From positions 50,730 to 114,729 of the forward strand of contig DATCFY010000044.1 in NCBI GenBank assembly GCA_036509255.1: 64,000 nucleotides of DNA, read 5' to 3'. Shown in pieces: positions 25,101 to 33,287 of this stretch (position 1 is the first letter of the stretch; each line of letters begins with the position of its first letter). The notes beneath the pieces are model-generated. The model was not told where the DNA came from, made no database searches, and saw only the letters and a list, made by a program, of their open reading frames with translations. The position numbers were made by a program, and so were the translations under genes. The DNA is from RYN-230 sp036509255. Its GTDB lineage: Bacteria; Actinomycetota; Actinomycetes; Streptosporangiales; Streptosporangiaceae.

Positions 25101-27454
25101 GGGCGCAGGCCTTCCGGCTTCCGCCGGGCGGCGGCACCCTCGACATCTCGCACGCCCAGCTAGGCCGGACCCTGATCGTGGTGTTCGAGCTGCTGGCCCT
25201 GCTAGCGGTGGCCGCCCTCGGTCTGCCCGGCGCCCGGATGCCCGGGGAGAGCCGTGCCGGGGCCACGGCGGAGCGCCCGGCCGCCGGCCGCCGGGAGCGC
25301 GGCCGCGAGACGCCCGGCGATGGCCTGGCCGAGCCCGGCCTGGAACCCGGGAATGAGGACGGCCGCGAGGAGACGGAGCCGACGCGGGGCAACCGGCTGT
25401 CCCGCCGCGCGGTAGCGGCGGCGGGCCGGACAGGCACCGGGCGCCGGGCCGCGGCGGCCAGCCCGGGCGGAGGACCGGGGCTCACCGGCCGAGGACTCAG
25501 CGGGCCTGGTCCCGGCGCACCGCCCAGCGGGCCTGGCGTAGGCAGGCGTGGCACCCTGGGCACCTCCCGCCGCTCCGCACAGCAAGAAAACGAGGACCTC
25601 AACGCCGCGCCCGGGGCTGACCTGGCGATGGACGCCGGGGCGGCGGCCGGGACCGAGTTCGGGGCCGATCCGGCCGGGTGGGCCGGGGCCGGGTTCGGGG
25701 CTGATGCGCCCGAGTGGGCCGGGGCAGAGGCCGCGACCGTATTCGGGACTGATCAGGCCGGGGCGGACGCGGGGCCCGGAGCTGATCCGGCCGGGCTGGC
25801 CGGGGACGCGCCCGTGGCCCGGGCTGGGTCCCCGGTCGGCGGGAGCTTCTGGGAGGCGGACGACAGCCCCACCGTCCTGGGTGCCCGCTCGGCCGCGCCC
25901 TGGGACGAGCCGCCCGCGGTGCAGCCTGCCGCCGCGTCCGTGGATGCGGCTTTGGCTGGTGCGGCCGGGCCTGATGCGGCCGTGGCGGGTACGGGGCTGG
26001 CCGGTGCGGGACTGGCTGGTTCGGGGCTGGCCGGTGGCCAGGACGACGCGCCGGCCGCCGATCGCGGCGGGCGCAAGCGCTGGCGGCGGGGCCGGAAGGC
26101 GGCTCCGGAGCAGGATGCCCCGGACCGGAACGCGGCCAAGCGCAGAGCAGGGAAGCGGAACGCCCCGGAGCAGGAGGTTGCGGCTGCGGACGCGCCTGGC
26201 CAGTACGCGGGATCGGGCCCCCGGGGGACCAGGGGCACCGGACCGCGCCGTCGCGGGAACGCGGACACCAGTGGTGCGTACCCCCGTCTCCCGTACGGCA
26301 GCGCGGGCCACCCGAGCGGCGAGTACGCCAGCGGTGACAACCTGGGCGGCGACGATCCCAGCGGCGGGTATCCCGGCCGCGAGTTTTCCGGTGCGGGCAG
26401 CGGACGGGGTTATCGCGGCGCGGGCGATCCGGGCGACTCCGGCAGTGCCGGTTATCCCGGGGCTGACTCCAGGGGTGCGGGTTGCTCCAGTGCGGGCTAT
26501 GGCAGCGCTGGCCACGACGGGCCGGGGGACCGCGGGCCTGACTACGGCGACACCGGGTACGGCGGGACCGGCCCCAGCCGGGCCGGGCGCCGCGGGTCCG
26601 GTCACAGCAGTGCCGGTCGTAGCAGCGGCGAATACAGCAGCGGCGAATACAGCAGTGCCGGTCAGAGCAGCGCTGGTCAGAGCAGCGCTGGTCAGAGCAG
26701 CGGCGAATACAGCCGGGCCGATTACGGCAGTGGCGACTACGGCCGGGCTGGCCGCGGCCGGGCCGATTACAACCAGGCCGGCTACGGCGGCGCCGGTGAC
26801 ATCGGTGCCGCCTACGGAAGCGGGGAGTATCCGCAGGCCGGCCGGGGCGGCGGAAGGCGGGTGAGCCGCGGGCGGCTGCCCGGCGATGACGATGCGCTGC
26901 CGCCGCCGCGGCGGGGCACGGCTCCCGGGGGTTATCCGGCGACGGGTGCTCCGGCGGGTGGGTCCGGCCCCAGGGCGGCGTACCCGGACCAGGGCTACCC
27001 GGACCAGGCCTACCCGGACGCGGCCTATCCTGCCGCGCCGGACCGCCGGGACAGCGCTTATCCGGACACCCCGGACTCCGCCGGGTCGAGGGCATACCCC
27101 GGGGGATCCTCCCGGTCCGATGCTGGGGGCGCCAGCCCGAGCTGGTCCAGCCCGGGCCGCTCCGGCTCTGTCTGGCCACAGCCGGGCCCCGGCCGCGGGA
27201 GTTCCGCCGGATACCCGTCGGCCGAGTACCCCGCCGCCGATCTCCCGTCGGCCGAGTACCCGCCGGCCGGGCACCTACCCGCCGAGCAGCCGGATTCGGG
27301 CTACCCGGACCCTGACGATCCCGCCCCCGGGGCATACTCCGGGACGGAATACGCCGGCCCCGACTATCCCGCCCCCGAGGACTATTCCGGCCGCCCCGCC
27401 CACGCGGCCTGGGGGCGCGAGCCCGCCGATGAGCCAGGGGAGGGTGACTGGTGA
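22172..27454 (+). CDS. Giant family-2 glycosyltransferase with membrane domain and low-complexity tail
   Basis: From the GTG at 22172 the product is 1760 residues; an earlier in-frame ATG (22028) lies inside the terminator-to-gene leader. Residues about 10-260 are a GT-A domain: VTAVIVAHDGAAWLPRIAEAL, AVDTGSRD, LLHDDCEP, GMLVRRDVWDQVGGFDPAMPLLRDDVDFCWR. A membrane region with 10-12 helices follows (about 400-790), then an extracytoplasmic beta-rich domain and a final helix near 1000-1020. From about 1030 to the end it is disordered, with charged and Ala/Gly runs, pentapeptide SSAGQ/SSGEY repeats and YPDQ/YPSAEYP repeats. Its place next to whiB2 and DUF5719 is conserved in actinomycetes; the polymer it builds is unknown. 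The stop overlaps the next start (GTGA). Confidence 0.82.
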   Translation: MSTTNTQGQHVVTAVIVAHDGAAWLPRIAEALLGQTRPVQRVVAVDTGSRDRSGSVLAELLGRSVVFGMDRRTGYGAAIAHALRHRAANTSVPGLAGLAPGERTEWVWLLHDDCEPAPDALEQLLYGAAEARSAAVLGPKVMDWADRRVLLEAGITIDGAGRRITGVEPREVDQGQHDGDRDVMAVSSSGMLVRRDVWDQVGGFDPAMPLLRDDVDFCWRVHAAGHRVRVVTDAVVYHLEATARNRRTPSAAPRPRRMDRHNALLTLLANLPLWPALSALAGNLVLSTLRTVFFLLAKRPRAALDEFTGVTSLLGHPLQLAAARRRRARGRRAAYSQLRGDLPPGRSVRRLAEFAASVFYSSTQIDTAGSHHATDDPTDDDYMLVDNGLAQRILTNPGVLLVAGLTVIALIAERSLLGAGTLSGGALTPAWGGATGLWHEYLQGFHPAGIGSASSTPPYVAVIAALATVLGGKPWLAIDVIMIGCIPLAGLSAFLAARRVTTSVLARVWAAAAYALLPVGMGAVAAGRFGSAVVFALIPLIAVLAARIFTEGPRRARRAAWAAGLVIAIAAAFVPLIWVVAVLAALLGAVVFRRSGRGMLLNLAITAVVPPILLLPWTLQVATQPSLLFLEAGNKIPGLTTAGLPARSLLLLSPGGPGLPPFWVTGGLALAALAALLLTARRFLVMAGWSVALIGLLVSVVVSRMLLTTDDASKRVAGWPGISLAIAAAGLVLAAVVAADILPSQLGEGRWRRPAGLGVLFLVAAACSAPLLAAGSWVATGVRGPVGAAAGPVLPPFVSVSSNNGLRPRTLVLRAAHGTVTYEVLRGADPLLGATDLTQPPAAQRTLDSVVSTLVAQGGGDAQDQGRALAALDIGYVLLPAPADPALASTLNDVADLRPVSKTSDFQLWRVGQAAARVRVAGPGGTLVTVPSGEVSVSGAAAPRSGGTLELAEPAGGWTATLNGTALQSVPSPAGAWAQAFRLPPGGGTLDISHAQLGRTLIVVFELLALLAVAALGLPGARMPGESRAGATAERPAAGRRERGRETPGDGLAEPGLEPGNEDGREETEPTRGNRLSRRAVAAAGRTGTGRRAAAASPGGGPGLTGRGLSGPGPGAPPSGPGVGRRGTLGTSRRSAQQENEDLNAAPGADLAMDAGAAAGTEFGADPAGWAGAGFGADAPEWAGAEAATVFGTDQAGADAGPGADPAGLAGDAPVARAGSPVGGSFWEADDSPTVLGARSAAPWDEPPAVQPAAASVDAALAGAAGPDAAVAGTGLAGAGLAGSGLAGGQDDAPAADRGGRKRWRRGRKAAPEQDAPDRNAAKRRAGKRNAPEQEVAAADAPGQYAGSGPRGTRGTGPRRRGNADTSGAYPRLPYGSAGHPSGEYASGDNLGGDDPSGGYPGREFSGAGSGRGYRGAGDPGDSGSAGYPGADSRGAGCSSAGYGSAGHDGPGDRGPDYGDTGYGGTGPSRAGRRGSGHSSAGRSSGEYSSGEYSSAGQSSAGQSSAGQSSGEYSRADYGSGDYGRAGRGRADYNQAGYGGAGDIGAAYGSGEYPQAGRGGGRRVSRGRLPGDDDALPPPRRGTAPGGYPATGAPAGGSGPRAAYPDQGYPDQAYPDAAYPAAPDRRDSAYPDTPDSAGSRAYPGGSSRSDAGGASPSWSSPGRSGSVWPQPGPGRGSSAGYPSAEYPAADLPSAEYPPAGHLPAEQPDSGYPDPDDPAPGAYSGTEYAGPDYPAPEDYSGRPAHAAWGREPADEPGEGDW
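26606..26710 (+). repeat. Seven 15-bp tandem repeats inside the glycosyltransferase tail
   Basis: The units run head to tail at 26606, 26621, 26636, 26651, 26666, 26681 and 26696. They are of two kinds: AGCAGCGGCGAATAC (coding SSGEY) and AGCAGYGCYGGTCAG-like (coding SSAGQ or SSAGR). Two neighbouring units are identical, which suggests recent slippage or unequal crossover, and copy number may vary between strains. Confidence 0.85.
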
Positions 27455-29037
27455 GGAACCTGCGCGGAAGCCGGGTTCTGTCCGCGGCGGTGGTGCTGGT
27501 GGTGCTGGGCGGCCTTTATGCGCTGGCTGGCCTGCGGCACCCGATCTCGCTCAGCGCGGGAGCGGCAACGCGGTCGCCGCACTCGGTCCCGGTGACCACG
27601 GTGGTCCGGGCCTGTCCCGCGCCGGGCGCGGCCTTCAGCCGCGGCGGCGGCATCGCGGTGATGGCCGCGCCCGCCAGCGCGGCCAGTACGACCGGCACCG
27701 CCTCATCGGCCAGCCCGACCGCGGGCAGCGGCGCTACATCGCTCGGCCGCGGGGTGGCGATGGTGACCCGGCTGACGGGCCTGGGAAGCAGCACCGCCGG
27801 CCCGGCGGTGCTCAGCATCACCCAGCCCGGAACGCCGCGGCTCGCCACGGTGAGCCTCGACCGCACCACCCGCGCCCAGGCCGCGCCCAAGGGGAAGCCC
27901 AGCGCCACCACAGTGGTGTCCACGGCGCTCCGGGGCGGCGTTGTGGTCCAGGCCAGCGGATCGCTGGCGCAGGGCCTGGACGTCGAGCAGACCAGTGGCG
28001 CCAACCTGCCTACTGCGGCCTGCACCAGTCCCGCCACCAGCTTCTGGTTCGTGGGCCCGGGACAGCGCACCGCCGGGCGCATCCTGGTTTACCTGATGAA
28101 CCCCAGCGGCCAGGCGGCCGACGCGGACGTAGACATCTTCACCGACGCCGGGCCGCTGCAGCAGACCGCCGATAACGGGATCACCGTGCCGCCGCACGGG
28201 ATGATCGTCCAGTCACTGGCCCCGGTGCTGCACAACTCCCGGTCGCTCACCCTGAACGTGCGGACCAGTGTGGGCCAGGTGGCCGCCGCGGTCCAGGAGA
28301 GCGCCGGGGCGGGTGAGGGAGCCTGGCTGCCGGCGGCCCAGGCCCCGGCTACCCATCTGGTCATCCCGGGCCTGCCCGTCGCGGCGGGCAGCCGTGAGCT
28401 CTACCTGGGCGTGCCGGGAGAGAAAGACGCCAACGTCCAGGTGTCCGCGGTCACGTCCCGCGGTACGTACGAGCCCACCGGCGCGGGCGGTATCGACATC
28501 CCCGGCGGTTCCGCCGCTGATATCTCGCTGCCGTCACTGGCCGGGATCCCGGCGGCGATCAAGCTGACCTCCAGTACCCCCATCACCGCCAGCATCATGA
28601 TCCCGGGGGGCAGCAACGGCTCACCCGGATCCTTCACCGCGGCCGAGCCCGCACTCGAGGAACAGGGCGTGGTCGCCGACAACACGACCGGGCCCGGCCG
28701 GGCCACCGCCCTGATCCTCTCCGCGCCGCACGCCACGGCCCGGGTGAGCGTCGCCCAGATCTCGTCAGCAGGCTCGGCGCGGCAGACCCAGACTGTGGAG
28801 GTCAGTTCCGGGAAGAGTGTCGTGGTGGCGCTCAAGGCGGTCCCGGGAGCGCCGCGGGGGACGCCGTTCGCAGTAGTGATCTCGCCGCTGCCAGGCTCCG
28901 GCCCGGTCTACGCGGGACGGGTGATCACGGCCAGCGGGACGGGTGGCGCGCTCCAGGCGATGCTCCCGGTGGCCAGTGCGCTCACCACGGTCCTGCTGCC
29001 TCCGGTCCGCAGCGCCGCCATCGCCGCCGTGCCCTGA
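27451..29037 (+). CDS. DUF5719 family secreted or membrane-anchored protein
   Basis: The GTG at 27451 overlaps the preceding stop by 4 bp, so translation is coupled. The 528-residue product has an N-terminal signal or anchor helix (VLSAAVVLVVLGGLYALAGL) and then an extracytoplasmic region rich in Ala, Gly, Ser, Thr and beta strands. Landmarks are SFWFVGPGQRTAGRILVYLMNPSG, FTDAGPLQ, VPPHGMIVQSLAPV and VRTSVGQVAAAVQE. There are two cysteines (ACPAPG and ACTSPA) that may pair. Its fixed position after the giant glycosyltransferase suggests that the two proteins work together at the membrane exterior; no activity is known to me. Confidence 0.82.
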   Translation: MRNLRGSRVLSAAVVLVVLGGLYALAGLRHPISLSAGAATRSPHSVPVTTVVRACPAPGAAFSRGGGIAVMAAPASAASTTGTASSASPTAGSGATSLGRGVAMVTRLTGLGSSTAGPAVLSITQPGTPRLATVSLDRTTRAQAAPKGKPSATTVVSTALRGGVVVQASGSLAQGLDVEQTSGANLPTAACTSPATSFWFVGPGQRTAGRILVYLMNPSGQAADADVDIFTDAGPLQQTADNGITVPPHGMIVQSLAPVLHNSRSLTLNVRTSVGQVAAAVQESAGAGEGAWLPAAQAPATHLVIPGLPVAAGSRELYLGVPGEKDANVQVSAVTSRGTYEPTGAGGIDIPGGSAADISLPSLAGIPAAIKLTSSTPITASIMIPGGSNGSPGSFTAAEPALEEQGVVADNTTGPGRATALILSAPHATARVSVAQISSAGSARQTQTVEVSSGKSVVVALKAVPGAPRGTPFAVVISPLPGSGPVYAGRVITASGTGGALQAMLPVASALTTVLLPPVRSAAIAAVP

Positions 29038-29042
29038 GCAGC

Positions 29043-29087
29043 GTGCCCCTGAACACCGTGCTCCTGAACACCGTGCCCCTCAACACC
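29043..29087. repeat. Three 15-bp tandem repeats between convergent genes
   Basis: Units GTGCCCCTGAACACC, GTGCTCCTGAACACC and GTGCCCCTCAACACC run head to tail from 29043, with a partial fourth after them. They fill the 75-bp gap between the DUF5719 stop (29037) and the metallopeptidase-like stop (29113). No long stem is formed. Confidence 0.8.
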
Positions 29088-29112
29088 GTGCCGTGAATCC
29101 CTCACGAGCGGG

Positions 29113-29652
29113 TTACTCGTCCTCCCCGAAACCGGGGTCCACGTCCTCCGGGTCGATGCCGAGCAGCCGGGCGAACTCTTCCACCACTACCTCGAAGACC
29201 AGCTCGCCCAGCTCGTCCTCGCTATCGGCCCTCGCCGCCAGCGGCCGCCGGTACACCACGATCCGCGGGGGACGGGGCACCGTGCCCTCAGCCAGGCCCG
29301 CCGAGCCCGGGTCCAGCCGGGCCAGGGACACAGTCTCCGGCCCGATGCCGGGCGGGTCCGGCGGCGGGATCTCCTCGACCGCGAACTCCACCCCGGACAG
29401 CTGAGCCTCCCAGCGGGACTCCAGCCGGGCCACCGCCTCGAGGATCAGTTCATCGAAACGCTGGGACCGGCTCCGGTACAACGGTACTCCGGGCGGGGCC
29501 AGCACCCCGCGCAGCCCGCGCCCGTGCCGGTCCCGCCGCCTGACCCGCGGGGCCCGGCTCAGATCAGGGGCCCTGTGATCGGGGGTTCTGTGTTCCGGGG
29601 GCTTGTCAGCAGGGGCACTGGGCTCGGTGCCGTCCCCCTCACCGGTGCGCAC
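29113..29652 (-). CDS. Metallopeptidase-like (zincin type II) protein, zinc motif degenerate
   Basis: The product has 179 residues. After a Pro/Arg-rich N-terminal 45 residues comes the compact domain: RSRSQRFDELILEAVARLE, VEFAVEEIPP, RIVVYRRPL and the final VFEVVVEEFARLLGIDPED, followed by an acidic tail. In the wider family the last helix carries HExxH; here the pattern is VVVEEFARLLG, so the zinc-binding histidines are absent. Actinobacterial members near DUF3499 commonly show this loss, to my knowledge. The protein is probably a non-catalytic scaffold. The start may be internal, since the first 45 residues are low complexity. Confidence 0.7.
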   Translation of the reverse strand: MRTGEGDGTEPSAPADKPPEHRTPDHRAPDLSRAPRVRRRDRHGRGLRGVLAPPGVPLYRSRSQRFDELILEAVARLESRWEAQLSGVEFAVEEIPPPDPPGIGPETVSLARLDPGSAGLAEGTVPRPPRIVVYRRPLAARADSEDELGELVFEVVVEEFARLLGIDPEDVDPGFGEDE

Positions 29653-29817
29653 AGTTGCCGAGCGTATCCCGGGGGGTGGCCTGGTGCCCGCCGTGCGGGC
29701 TGCCCGGTAGCCGCCGGGCCTTCCTGGCCGGGGGAGCCGGACCCGGAGCGAGACACGATCGGGCAGTGTGCCCCGGGTGGTGGCGTTACCGCCCGCGGAT
29801 GGGTACGGTCAGCCGTT
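29653..29817. other. Divergent intergenic region with a -10 for the DUF3499 leader
   Basis: The only element seen is TACGGT at 29804-29809, eight bases before a GTG at 29818. The rest is GC-rich with no gene on either strand. Confidence 0.4.
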
Positions 29818-29904
29818 GTGAGCGATGCACGTGACCCCTCTCCCCTCCGGTCGCGCTGGCACGTCACGAACCGGCCCGGGCCGGCCGGCGGGGCGTCATG
29901 GTGA
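29818..29904 (+). CDS. Possible 28-codon leader peptide upstream of DUF3499
   Basis: A GTG at 29818, eight bases after a -10-like TACGGT, opens a 28-codon frame. Its TGA stop (29902-29904) overlaps an in-frame GTG (29901) of the DUF3499 gene, forming GTGA. This is the geometry of a leaderless upstream ORF coupled to the main gene. The peptide (VSDARDPSPLRSRW...) has no recognisable attenuator run of one amino acid. It could equally be chance. Confidence 0.35.
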   Translation: MSDARDPSPLRSRWHVTNRPGPAGGASW

Positions 29905-30263
29905 GCGCCCGCCGCTGCTCCCGGCCCGCCTGCAAGCACCCTGCCGTGTACACGCTGACGTACGTGTACCGCGACTCCACTGCGGTCCTGGGACCGCTGG
30001 CCGCGTACGTCGAGCCGCACTGCTACGACCTGTGCTCGGCGCACGCCGACCGGCTGACCGCACCGCGCGGCTGGGAAGTGGTCCGGCTCCCGGTGGAGTC
30101 CGCGCCGCCGGAGACCGATGACCTGGAAGCGCTGGCCAACGCGGTCCGTGAGGCGGCCCTCCCGCCGCCTGGTGAGCCCGTCGGCCAGGGTGTCGAGGTG
30201 GGCAGGCGAGGTCACCTGCGGGTGCTGCGCTCCTCACCCGAGGGACGGGACCGGCTGAGGTAG
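29898..30263 (+). CDS. DUF3499 family protein
   Basis: The 121-residue protein starts MVSARRCSRPACKHPAVYTLTYVY. CSRPAC (CxxxxC) and the later HCYDLCSAH supply four Cys/His pairs that look like a small zinc ribbon. The fold ends by about residue 75 (PRGWEVVRLP); the rest is a charged tail. DUF3499 is found in actinobacteria beside phosphomannomutase, as here, and its function is unknown. The start may be the ATG at 29898 or the GTG at 29901. Confidence 0.85.
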   Translation: MVSARRCSRPACKHPAVYTLTYVYRDSTAVLGPLAAYVEPHCYDLCSAHADRLTAPRGWEVVRLPVESAPPETDDLEALANAVREAALPPPGEPVGQGVEVGRRGHLRVLRSSPEGRDRLR

Positions 30264-30536
30264 CCACAGCTCCTCCTGCCGCGGCACATGCCGGTAGGCT
30301 CGGTGTCCTGCTCCTGGCGCCGAGCCGGCCACGCCGAGTCGGCCACGCTGGCCGCGAGGGAAGGACGAGGGCGGGGTCCCCACGGAATATTTGGGCACGG
30401 GTATCCCAGTTCCTCACCAAGTGAGCGCCGGAGCGCCGCTGGCTGCGGCACTGTCTGCGGCGCTGGCGAGCCATACAGATACGCAACGGAACCGGGTGCG
30501 TGGTTCCCCCGGTCAGATACGGGAGGCAGAGCCTCA

Positions 30537-31883
30537 GTGGGCTCCTACGAGAAGATTTTCAAGGCGTACGACATCCGCGGGATCGTCCCCGACGAGCTCG
30601 ATGAGCAGGTGGCCGAGTCGGTGGGGGCCGCGTTTGTCCGGCTGACTGGCGCCTCCAGCCTGGTCACGGTGCACGACATGCGCACCTCGTCCGGGCCGCT
30701 GGCCGAGGCGTTCGCCCGGGGTGCGGCGGGCCAGGGGGCCGACGTGATCGAAGGCGGGCTCGGCTCGACCGACATGCTCTATTACGCGAGTGGCAGCCTG
30801 GGCATGCCCGGCGCGATGATCACGGCCAGCCATAACCCGGCTAAGTACAACGGGATCAAGCTGTGCCGGGAAGGGGCCCGCCCGGTCGGCGCGGACACCG
30901 GGCTGACCCAGCTGCGCGACGCCGCGGCCCAGGGCCTGCCGCCGTACCACGGCACCCCCGGTGTCATCGTCCGCCGGGACCTGCTCGCCGGGTACGCCAG
31001 CCACCTGAAGAAGCTGGTCGATCTGTCCGCCATCCGCCCGCTGAAGGTGGCCGTGGACGCGGGTAACGGGATGGCCGGGCACACCGTGCCCAAGGTGTTC
31101 GAGGGACTGCCCCTCACGGTCGTGCCGCTCTATTTCGAGCTGGACGGTACGTTCCCGAACCACGAGGCGAACCCGATCGAGCCGCAGAACCTGCGTGACC
31201 TCCAGCGCGCGGTCATCGACTCAGGCGCCGACCTCGGCCTGGCCTTCGACGGGGACGCGGACCGCTGCTTCGTGGTCGACGAGCGCGGGCACATCGTCTC
31301 GCCCTCGGTGCTCACCGCGCTCATCGCCGTCCGGGAACTGGCCCGCGAGCCCGGGGCCGCCGTCATCCACAACCTGATCACCTCCCGCGCAGTGCCCGAG
31401 ATCATCACCGAGCATGGCGGCACCCCGGTGCGCACCCGGGTCGGGCACTCGTTCATCAAGGCGCGGATGGCCGAGACCGGCGCGGTGTTCGGCGGCGAGC
31501 ACTCTGGCCACTTCTACTTCCGGGACTTCTGGTACGCCGACTCCGGGATGCTCGCGGCACTGCATGTGCTGGCCGCGCTCGGCGAGCAGGAGGCCCCTTT
31601 GTCGGAGATCCTGGCTGGTTACGGTCGGTATGTGGCCACTGGGGAGATCAACAGTGAGGTGCCGGACCAGGCCGCGGCGACCGCGGCGGTCCGGGCGGAC
31701 TTCGCCAGCCGGCCCGGCGTCACCGCCGACGAGCTCGACGGGCTGACTATCACCGGCGACGACTGGTGGTTCAACCTTCGCCCGTCCAACACCGAGCCGT
31801 TGCTGCGGCTGAATCTGGAGGCGTCCGACGAGGACACTATGCTCAGGCTGCGCGACGAGGTGCTTGGCATCGTGCGCGGTTAG
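30537..31883 (+). CDS. manB: Phosphomannomutase/phosphoglucomutase (ManB/AlgC type)
   Basis: I use the GTG at 30537 preceded by GGGAGG; the frame is open to 30288 but the extra part is leader. The 448-residue product has all four alpha-D-phosphohexomutase landmarks: catalytic Ser98 in ITASHNPAKYNG, metal loop DGDAD at 238-242, sugar-binding GGEHSGHF, and phosphate-binding RPSNTEP near the C-terminus. KAYDIRG is the N-terminal signature. It interconverts mannose-6-phosphate and mannose-1-phosphate (and the glucose pair), feeding the pyrophosphorylase encoded at 12310. Trm112 and the sugar isomerase genes follow in the same direction. Confidence 0.93.
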   Translation: MGSYEKIFKAYDIRGIVPDELDEQVAESVGAAFVRLTGASSLVTVHDMRTSSGPLAEAFARGAAGQGADVIEGGLGSTDMLYYASGSLGMPGAMITASHNPAKYNGIKLCREGARPVGADTGLTQLRDAAAQGLPPYHGTPGVIVRRDLLAGYASHLKKLVDLSAIRPLKVAVDAGNGMAGHTVPKVFEGLPLTVVPLYFELDGTFPNHEANPIEPQNLRDLQRAVIDSGADLGLAFDGDADRCFVVDERGHIVSPSVLTALIAVRELAREPGAAVIHNLITSRAVPEIITEHGGTPVRTRVGHSFIKARMAETGAVFGGEHSGHFYFRDFWYADSGMLAALHVLAALGEQEAPLSEILAGYGRYVATGEINSEVPDQAAATAAVRADFASRPGVTADELDGLTITGDDWWFNLRPSNTEPLLRLNLEASDEDTMLRLRDEVLGIVRG

Positions 31884-31974
31884 CTCCGGGTCACCGGGCC
31901 TGCTCACCGCCCCGCGGCCGGCTCCCGCCGTGGCGCTCGCGTGTCCGTGAGACTCACGCCTTCCGGGAGACCTA

Positions 31975-32160
31975 GTGAAGATCGACGACTGGCTGCTCGA
32001 CATCCTCGCCTGCCCGAAGTGCCATGCGCCGCTGCGTGTGGATGAGGCGGCCAGTGAGCTGGTGTGTACCGGCGCGGACTGCGGGCTGGCCTACCCGGTG
32101 CGCGACGACATTCCCGTGCTCCTGGTGGACGAGGCGCGGCGGCCGGGAACGCAACCGTGA
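31975..32160 (+). CDS. Trm112/UPF0434-like zinc-ribbon protein
   Basis: The 61-residue protein (GTG start) begins MKIDDWLLDILACPKCHAPL. Four cysteines, CPKC (13, 16) and Cys31/Cys36, form a zinc ribbon, followed by AYPVRDDIPVLLVDEAR, the Trm112 C-terminal motif. Eukaryotic and archaeal Trm112 activate methyltransferases; bacterial members are small and uncharacterised. Its stop overlaps the isomerase start (GTGA), so the two are translationally coupled. Confidence 0.88.
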   Translation: MKIDDWLLDILACPKCHAPLRVDEAASELVCTGADCGLAYPVRDDIPVLLVDEARRPGTQP

Positions 32161-33287
32161 CCCTGGCGGACCAGGAGCGGCTGGACGACCTGAACCTGCT
32201 GGAGGCCGCTGACCCGGTCGGCGTGCTCCGCCAGGTGGCTTCGGCGGCGGCTCAGGTGCGCACTTCGGCGCGGGTCACCGCCGAGACCGATCTGGGCGCG
32301 GTCACCTCGGCCGGCCGTCCGCGCGCCATCGTGGTCACCGGCATGGGTGGCTCGGGGGTCGCCGGTGAGGTGCTCTCCGCCGTCTGCGGTCCAGGCTCCG
32401 CCTCGCCGGTGCTGACGCACCACGACTACGGGCTGCCGGGCTGGGTCGGCGCGGCCGACCTGGTCATCGCCGTGTCCTGCTCGGGCACGACCGAGGAGAC
32501 CCTGTCGGCCGCGGCGGAGGCGGCGCGGCGCGGGTGCCCGCTGCTCGGGGTAGGCGGGGCCGGATCACCGCTGGCCCTGATAGCCGAGCAGGCCCGGGCC
32601 CCGTTCGTCCCGGTCCAGCCCGCGGGGATGCCGAGGTTCACGCTGTGGGGCCTGGCCGTGCCGCTGATGGTGATCGCGGACCGGGTCGGGGTGGCGGACA
32701 TCCCGGCAGACGTCCTCGAGGGCGCCGCCGCCGACCTGGAGCGGGTCTCCCATCTCTGCCGCCCGGACAGCGAGTCGTTCGTCAACCCGGCTAAGACGCT
32801 GGCCCTGGAGCTGGCCGGCATGCTGCCGTTGATCTGGGGCAGCTCGCCGCTGACCGGGGTGGCAGCCACCCGGTTCGCCTGCCAGCTCAATGAGAACGCC
32901 AAGTACCCGGCGATCCCCGGGGTACTGCCGGAGGCTAACCACAACCAGGTGGTGGTGTTCGACGGCCCGTTCGCGCCGTGGCCCGCTGACGGCCCGGCGG
33001 TACTGGGCGACGACGACCCGCGCCCGGCGGTGCCGCTCCAGCTGGTCGTGCTCCGCGACAGCCAGGAGCATCCTCAGGTGGCCCGCAGGCGCGAGGTGTC
33101 CGTCGAGCTGGCCGAGCAGCACGGGATCGGCGTGAGCGAGCTCGCGGCGGACGGCGAGACCGCCCTGCAGCGGCTGGCCGGCCTGCTCCAGCTCATCGAC
33201 TACGCCACCGTGTACCTGGGCATCGCGATCGGTGTCGACCCCGGCCCGATCGCAGTGATTGGCGACCTGAAGGATCGGATCGCCTAG
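32157..33287 (+). CDS. SIS-domain bifunctional phosphoglucose/phosphomannose isomerase
   Basis: The GTG at 32157 overlaps the Trm112 stop. The 376-residue product has a SIS domain: VVTGMGGSGVAGEVLS, AVSCSGTTEETLSAAAEA and PLLGVGGAGSPLALIA. Then come NENAKYPAIPGVLPEANHNQVV (the conserved E-N-H segment) and IDYATVYLGIAIGVDP near the end. This is the archaeal/actinobacterial PGI/PMI type that isomerises both glucose-6- and mannose-6-phosphate to fructose-6-phosphate. With ManB and the pyrophosphorylase it completes a route from fructose-6-phosphate to GDP-mannose within the window. The next gene starts directly after its stop. Confidence 0.9.
   Translation: MTLADQERLDDLNLLEAADPVGVLRQVASAAAQVRTSARVTAETDLGAVTSAGRPRAIVVTGMGGSGVAGEVLSAVCGPGSASPVLTHHDYGLPGWVGAADLVIAVSCSGTTEETLSAAAEAARRGCPLLGVGGAGSPLALIAEQARAPFVPVQPAGMPRFTLWGLAVPLMVIADRVGVADIPADVLEGAAADLERVSHLCRPDSESFVNPAKTLALELAGMLPLIWGSSPLTGVAATRFACQLNENAKYPAIPGVLPEANHNQVVVFDGPFAPWPADGPAVLGDDDPRPAVPLQLVVLRDSQEHPQVARRREVSVELAEQHGIGVSELAADGETALQRLAGLLQLIDYATVYLGIAIGVDPGPIAVIGDLKDRIA

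Noticed and set aside
26606..26710. CRISPR array
   Set aside because: The 15-bp units are contiguous, without spacers, and code in frame for pentapeptides.
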